A model generated the notes under the pieces. The model saw only the letters and a program-made list of their open reading frames with translations. It made no database searches and had not been told where the DNA came from. 64,000 nucleotides of DNA from Rhodopila globiformis. GTDB lineage: Bacteria > Pseudomonadota > Alphaproteobacteria > Acetobacterales > Acetobacteraceae. The DNA is taken from assembly GCF_002937115.1 (NCBI RefSeq), contig NZ_NHRY01000250.1:18308-82307 (forward strand), in the 5' to 3' direction. Positions within the stretch are counted from its first letter, which is position 1, and each line of letters begins with the position of its first letter. The translations under genes and the position numbers were made by a program. Positions 63,843-64,000 of this stretch are shown piece by piece.

Positions 63843-64000
63843 AATATCCCCCGGCAGAGCCGGGGGCTTTATGGTGTTGGCCGCTCAAAGCGGCCGGGCG
63901 GGTCGCTGACGCGGCCCGTTGAGTGTGAGCCGCTCAAAGCGGCAAGCGGGACCGCTAACGCGGTCCCGGGTTCAGTTGGCCACTAAAGTGGCCGGTTCAG
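63843..64000. mobile_element. Hairpin array, probable end of an inserted element
   Basis: Consecutive short perfect or near-perfect hairpins: CCCCCGGC-AGA-GCCGGGGG (63848-63866), GGCCGCT-CAA-AGCGGCC (63879-63895), GGGTCGCTGACGCGGCCC (about 63899-63916), GCCGCT-CAA-AGCGGC (63929-63943), GGGACCGCTAACGCGGTCCC (63948-63967) and GGCCACT-AA-AGTGGCC (63978-63993). The array continues past the window. It is non-coding and structured, like the RNA scaffold region at one end of IS200/IS605-related or IscB/TnpB (OMEGA) elements; that identity is a hypothesis. Confidence 0.65.

Overview
The window is high-GC DNA (codon third positions mostly G/C) that reads as the chromosome of an alphaproteobacterium. 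Three things support this: the linked housekeeping genes (rpsF-rpsR-rplI, dnaB-alr, radA-cvpA-purF, fabD-fabG-acpP-fabF-mltG), an MlaEF lipid transporter, and a PucC-family protein beside a bacteriophytochrome. The last pair points to a purple (bacteriochlorophyll-containing) lineage. A Rhodopila-like member of the Acetobacteraceae is my guess; it is inference, not shown by the sequence.

Layout. 1-561: end of an MFS transporter. 952-7304 (minus strand): one compact operon for a cytoplasmic group-3-type NiFe hydrogenase (beta Fe-S subunit, diaphorase gamma subunit, small and large subunits, maturation protease). In it a [cNMP-fold protein + gamma subunit] module occurs twice, and an FNR/FixK-like box lies 42 bp before the first start codon. 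8201-11014: a PEP-carboxylase-family protein with altered catalytic residues. 11351-15503: cupin, mlaF, a secreted protein, a PCuAC-like protein and two toxin-antitoxin (TA) pairs (higBA, vapBC), both with visible operators. 15630-19878: radA, cvpA, purF, SDR. 20135-26633: small membrane protein, MFS transporter, and the fatty-acid cluster with mltG. 27008-28599: a scar region with a DUF29 gene broken by two small insertions, one a MITE with target-site duplication, plus a TumE/TumA-like TA pair. 28771-32229: mlaE, alr, dnaB, with a palindromic repeat inserted in frame in alr. 32785-34149: MazE/MazF-type TA pair, a group II intron relic, and an unannotated double-glycine leader peptide gene. 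34348-40731: LLM oxidoreductase, cyclopropane synthase, ribosomal genes, M20 amidohydrolase, alpha/beta hydrolase. 40793-42101: repeat-rich DNA and a His-rich small protein. 42278-48182: membrane protein, PucC, bacteriophytochrome kinase and LuxR-type regulator. 49304-56270: membrane and exported proteins, metallophosphoesterase, an unrecognised His-rich protein, pgi. 56699-63842: NosR-like flavoprotein with its ApbE flavin transferase, flavin reductase, then actA and the start of actB of Alternative Complex III. actB is cut by a hairpin array that runs off the window.

How the genes fit together. The hydrogenase, NosR/ApbE and Act genes are all electron-transfer modules. PucC and the phytochrome kinase/regulator suggest red/far-red control of the photosynthetic apparatus. 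At least nine copies of related palindromic intergenic repeats (ends TCATGGC...GCCATGA), a MITE, a compound inverted-repeat element, an intron relic, two coding 15-bp minisatellites and four TA pairs show a chromosome heavily worked by small non-autonomous elements.
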